Shown one piece after another: positions 60,701-64,000 of a stretch of DNA of 64,000 bases. The translations under genes were made by a program, and so were the position numbers. Under the pieces are notes generated by a model. It made no database searches, was not told the DNA's origin, and worked only from the letters and a program-made list of their open reading frames with translations. Origin of the DNA: Atherix ibis (lineage: Eukaryota > Arthropoda > Insecta > Diptera > Athericidae); NCBI GenBank assembly GCA_958298945.1, contig OY282608.1:14423933-14487932 (forward strand), written 5' to 3'. Position 1 is the stretch's first letter, and every line of letters starts with the position of its first letter.

Positions 60701-63700
60701 ACCAACAAACCAACAAGCCAACAAACTAACAAACCAACAAACCAACAAACCAAGTAACCAACAACCCAACAAGCCAACAAACCAACAAATCAACAAACGA
60801 ACAAACGAACAAACCAACAAATGAACAAACCAACAAACCAACAAACTAACAGACAAACAAACCAACAAACCAACAAGCCAACAAACCAACAAGCCAACAA
60901 ACCAAGAAACCAAGAAACGAACAAACAAACAAACCAACAAACCAACAAACCAACAAACCAAGTAACCAACAAACCAACAAACGAACAAACCAACAAACAA
61001 ACAAACCAATAAATGAACAAACCAACAAACGAACAGACCAACAAACCAACAAACAAACAATTAAACAAACCAACAAACGAAGAAACCAACAAACCAAGAA
61101 ACCAACAAACCAACAAACCAACAAGCCAACAAACCAACAAACCAACCAAGCAACAAAGCAACAAACCAACAAACCAACAAACCAACAAACCAAAAAACCA
61201 ACAAACCAACAAACCAACAAACCAACAAGCCAACAAATCAACAAACCAACAAACCAACAAACGAACAAACAAACAAACCAACAAACCAACAAACCAACAA
61301 ACCAACAAACCAAGTAACCAACAAACCAACTAACCAACAAGCCAACAAACCAATAAACCAACAAAACAAAAAACCTACAAACCAACAAACCAACAAACCA
61401 AAAAACCAACAAACCAACGAACCAAAAAGCCAACAAACCAACAAATTAAGTAACCAACAAACCAACAAACCAAGAAGCCAACAAACCAATAAACCCACAA
61501 ACGAACAAACGCACAAACCAACAAACCAACAAACCAACAAACCAACAAACCAACAAGCCAACAAACCAACAAACCAACAAACGAAAAAACAAACAAACCA
61601 ACAAACCAACAAACCAACAAACCAACAAACGAACAAACCAACAAACCAACAAACAAAAAAACCAACAAACCAACAAACCAATCAACCAACAAACCAATAA
61701 ACCAACAAACCAACAAACCAACAAACCAACAAACCAACAAACCAATAAACCAACAAGCCAACAAACCAACAAACCAACAAACCAACAAACCAACAAACCA
61801 GCAAACCAACAAACCAACAAACCAACAAACCAACAAGCCAACAAACTAACAAACCAACAAACCAACAAACCAAGTAACCAACAAACCAACAAACCAACAA
61901 GCCAACAAACCAACAAATCAACAAACGAACAAACGAACAAACCAACAAATGAACAAACCAACAAACCAACAAACTAACAGACAAACAAACCAACAAACCA
62001 ACAAGCCAACAAACCAACAAGCCAACAAACCAAGAAAGCAAGAAACGAACAAACAAACAAACCAACAAACCAACAAACCAACAAACCAAGTAACCAACAA
62101 ACCAACAAACGAACAAACCAACAAACAAACAAACCAACAAACCAACAAACCAACAAAGCAATAAACCAACAAACCAACAAACCAACAAACAAAAAAACGA
62201 ACAAACAAACAAACCAACAAACCCACAAACCAACAAACCAACAAACCAACAAACCAACAAACCAACAAACGAAAAAACAAACAATCCAACAAACCAACAA
62301 ACCACCAAACCAACAAACCAACAAACCAAGAAACCAACAAACCAACAAACCAACAAGCCAACAAACCAACAAACCAACAAACCAACAAACCAACAAATCA
62401 ACAAACCAACAAACCAAGTAACCAACAAACCAACAAACGAACAAACCAACAAACAAACAAACCAACAAACCAACAAACCAACAAACCAACAAAGCAATAA
62501 ACCAACAAACCAACAAACCAACAAACAAAAAAACGAACAAACAAACAAACCAACAAACCCACAAACCAACAAACCAACAAACCAACAAACCAACAAACCA
62601 ACAAACGAAAAAACAAACAAACCAACAAACCAACAAACCACCAAACCAACAAACCAACAAACCAAGAAACCAACAAACCAACAAACCAACAAGCCAACCA
62701 ACCAACAAACCAACAAACCAACAAACCAACAAATCAACAAACCAACAAAGCAACAAACCAACAAACGAACAAACAAACAAACCAACAAACCAACAAACCA
62801 ACAAACCAACAAACCAAAAAACCAACAAACCAACGAACCAAAAAGCCAACAAACCAACAAATTAAGTAACCAACAAACCAACAAACCAAGAAGCCAACAA
62901 ACCAATAAACCCACAAACGAACAAATGCACAAACCAACAAACCAACGAACCAACAAGCCAACAAACCAACAAACCAACAAACGAAAAAACAAACAAACCA
63001 ACAAACCAACAAACCAACAAACCAACAAACCAACAAACGAACAAACCAACAAACCAACAAACAAAAAAACCAACAAACCAACAAACCAACAAACCAAGTA
63101 ACCAACAAACCAATAAACCAACAAACCAACAAACCAACAAACCAACAAACCAACAAACCAACAAACCAACAAGCCAACAAACCAACAAACCAACAAACCA
63201 ACAAACCAACAAACCAACAAACCAACAAACCAACCAACCAACAAACCAACAAACCAACAAGCCAACAAACTAACAAACCAACAAACCAACAAACCAAGTA
63301 ACCAACAAACCAACAAGCCAACAAACCAACAAATCAACAAACGAACAAACGAACAAACCAACAAATGAACAAACCAACAAACCAACAAACTAACAGACAA
63401 ACAAACCAACAAACCAACAAGCCAACAAACCAACAAGCCAACAAACCAAGAAACCAAGAAACGAACAAACAAACAAACCAACAAACCAACAAACCAACAA
63501 ACCAAGTAACCAACAAACCAACAAACGAACAAACCAACAAACAAACAAACCAATAAATGAACAAACCAACAAACGAACAGACCAACAAACCAACAAACAA
63601 ACAAACAAACAAACCAACAAACGAAGAAACCAACAAACCAAGAAACCAACAAACCAACAAACCAACAAGCCAACAAACCAACAAACCAACCAAGCAACAA

Positions 63701-64000
63701 AGCAACAAACCAACAAACCAACAAACCAACAAACCAAAAAACCAACAAACCAACAAACCAACAAACCAACAAGCCAACAAATCAACAAACCAACAAACCA
63801 ACAAACGAACAAACAAACAAACCAACAAACCAACAAACCAACAAACCAACAAACCAATAAAACAAAAAACCGACAAACCAACAAGCCAACAAACCAACAA
63901 ACCTACAAACCAAGTAACCAACAAACCAACTAACCAACAAGCCAACAAACCAATAAACCAACAAAACAAAAAACCTACAAACCAACAAACCAACAAACCA
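54713..64000. repeat. Family C right end: 1.1-1.4 kb HOR marked by AAATTAAGTAACC
   Basis: AAATTAAGTAACC occurs at 55124, 56756, 57068, 57699, 58067, 59243, 60323, 61443 and 62859. Most copies are preceded by CGAACCAAAAAGCC and followed by AAGAAGCC, AATAAACCCAC and an AACGCAC variant. A second marker, CTAACAGAC, occurs at 55464, 58574, 59766, 60846, 61974 and 63390. From 58 kb on, the two alternate with fixed spacing (507, 523, 523, 531, 531 bp), defining five units of 1176, 1080, 1120, 1416 and at least 1140 bp. The units pair up: 59243 onward matches 61443 onward at exactly 2200 bp, including AATCAACC at 59481 and 61681. Between 55.1 and 58.1 kb only shortened units (312-631 bp apart) are seen after the first 1632-bp gap. 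Confidence 0.82.

Larger units (their letters stand above)
1..64000. repeat. 64 kb octanucleotide satellite array, unit AAACCAAC
   Basis: Every line of the window is built from the octamer AAACCAAC (GTTGGTTT on the other strand) and one- or two-base variants of it. The array enters at base 1 and is still running at base 64000, so its true length is unknown. No stretch of unique sequence is visible inside it. Frequent variants are AAACGAAC, AAGCCAAC, AAACAAAC, AAACTAAC, AAACCAAA, AAACCAAG, AAACCAAT, AAACCATC and AAATCAAC. Occasional one-base gains or losses shift the phase, for example near 1066-1110. The orientation never inverts: C stays on + and G on - throughout. No ribosome binding site, promoter, terminator hairpin, tRNA or rRNA fold is seen; an A/C-only strand has almost no capacity to pair with itself. 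The biological role is unknown. Confidence 0.97.

Noticed and set aside
1..64000. CENP-B box-like site, because CGAAC variants give TTCGTT on the - strand
   Set aside because: The box also needs an A and a CGGG further on; no CGGG context occurs on either strand where I looked.
1..64000. CRISPR array
   Set aside because: There are no unique spacers; the sequence between any two repeats is more of the same octamer.
1..64000. Hairpins, terminators or tRNA-like folds
   Set aside because: An A/C-only strand cannot form Watson-Crick stems, and the scattered G and T variants are too few to build a stem of useful length.

Overview
The whole 64 kb window is one continuous, degenerate tandem array of an eight-base unit, AAACCAAC on the + strand (GTTGGTTT on the - strand). 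I see no gene, RNA gene, transposon, CRISPR array, promoter or unique single-copy DNA in it. The + strand is almost purely A and C, so the - strand is almost purely T and G. The few G and T bases on + come from recurrent variant octamers such as AAACGAAC, AAGCCAAC, AAACAAAC, AAACTAAC, AAACCAAG and AAACCAAT.

The variants are not random. They are arranged in blocks copied at every scale from about 150 bp to about 10 kb, so this is a nested higher-order repeat (HOR) array. I separate three families. Family A fills 1-9690, 15391-18570 and 26201-34340. Family B fills 9691-15390 and 18571-26200. Family C fills 34341-64000. A and B alternate, and both junction types recur: A-to-B near 9.6 and 18.5 kb, B-to-A near 15.4 and 26.2 kb. 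That shows amplification of A+B superunits of about 9-11 kb. On top of this lie local tandem duplications with offsets of about 1904, 1878, 616, 2983-3063, 1951, 1240 and 1914 bp, and a 1.1-1.4 kb HOR at the right end.

Open frames fill the - strand because eight bases is not a multiple of three: all three frames read the same cyclic octapeptide (L-L-V-C-W-F-V-G) and few variants make a stop. The + strand reads N-K-P-T-N-Q-Q-T. These frames overlap each other in every frame, start at TTG rather than ATG on the - strand where I checked, and end wherever a chance CTA, TTA or TCA falls on +. None is annotated as a gene.

The organism cannot be named from this sequence. A 64 kb satellite with HOR structure, plus paralogous sites that look like CpG decay (CG, TG and CA at the same site), fits a eukaryotic heterochromatic, centromeric or subtelomeric satellite best; this is inference. 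Block boundaries below are accurate to a few octamers unless a marker base is given. The whole layout assumes that the assembly of this repeat is correct.
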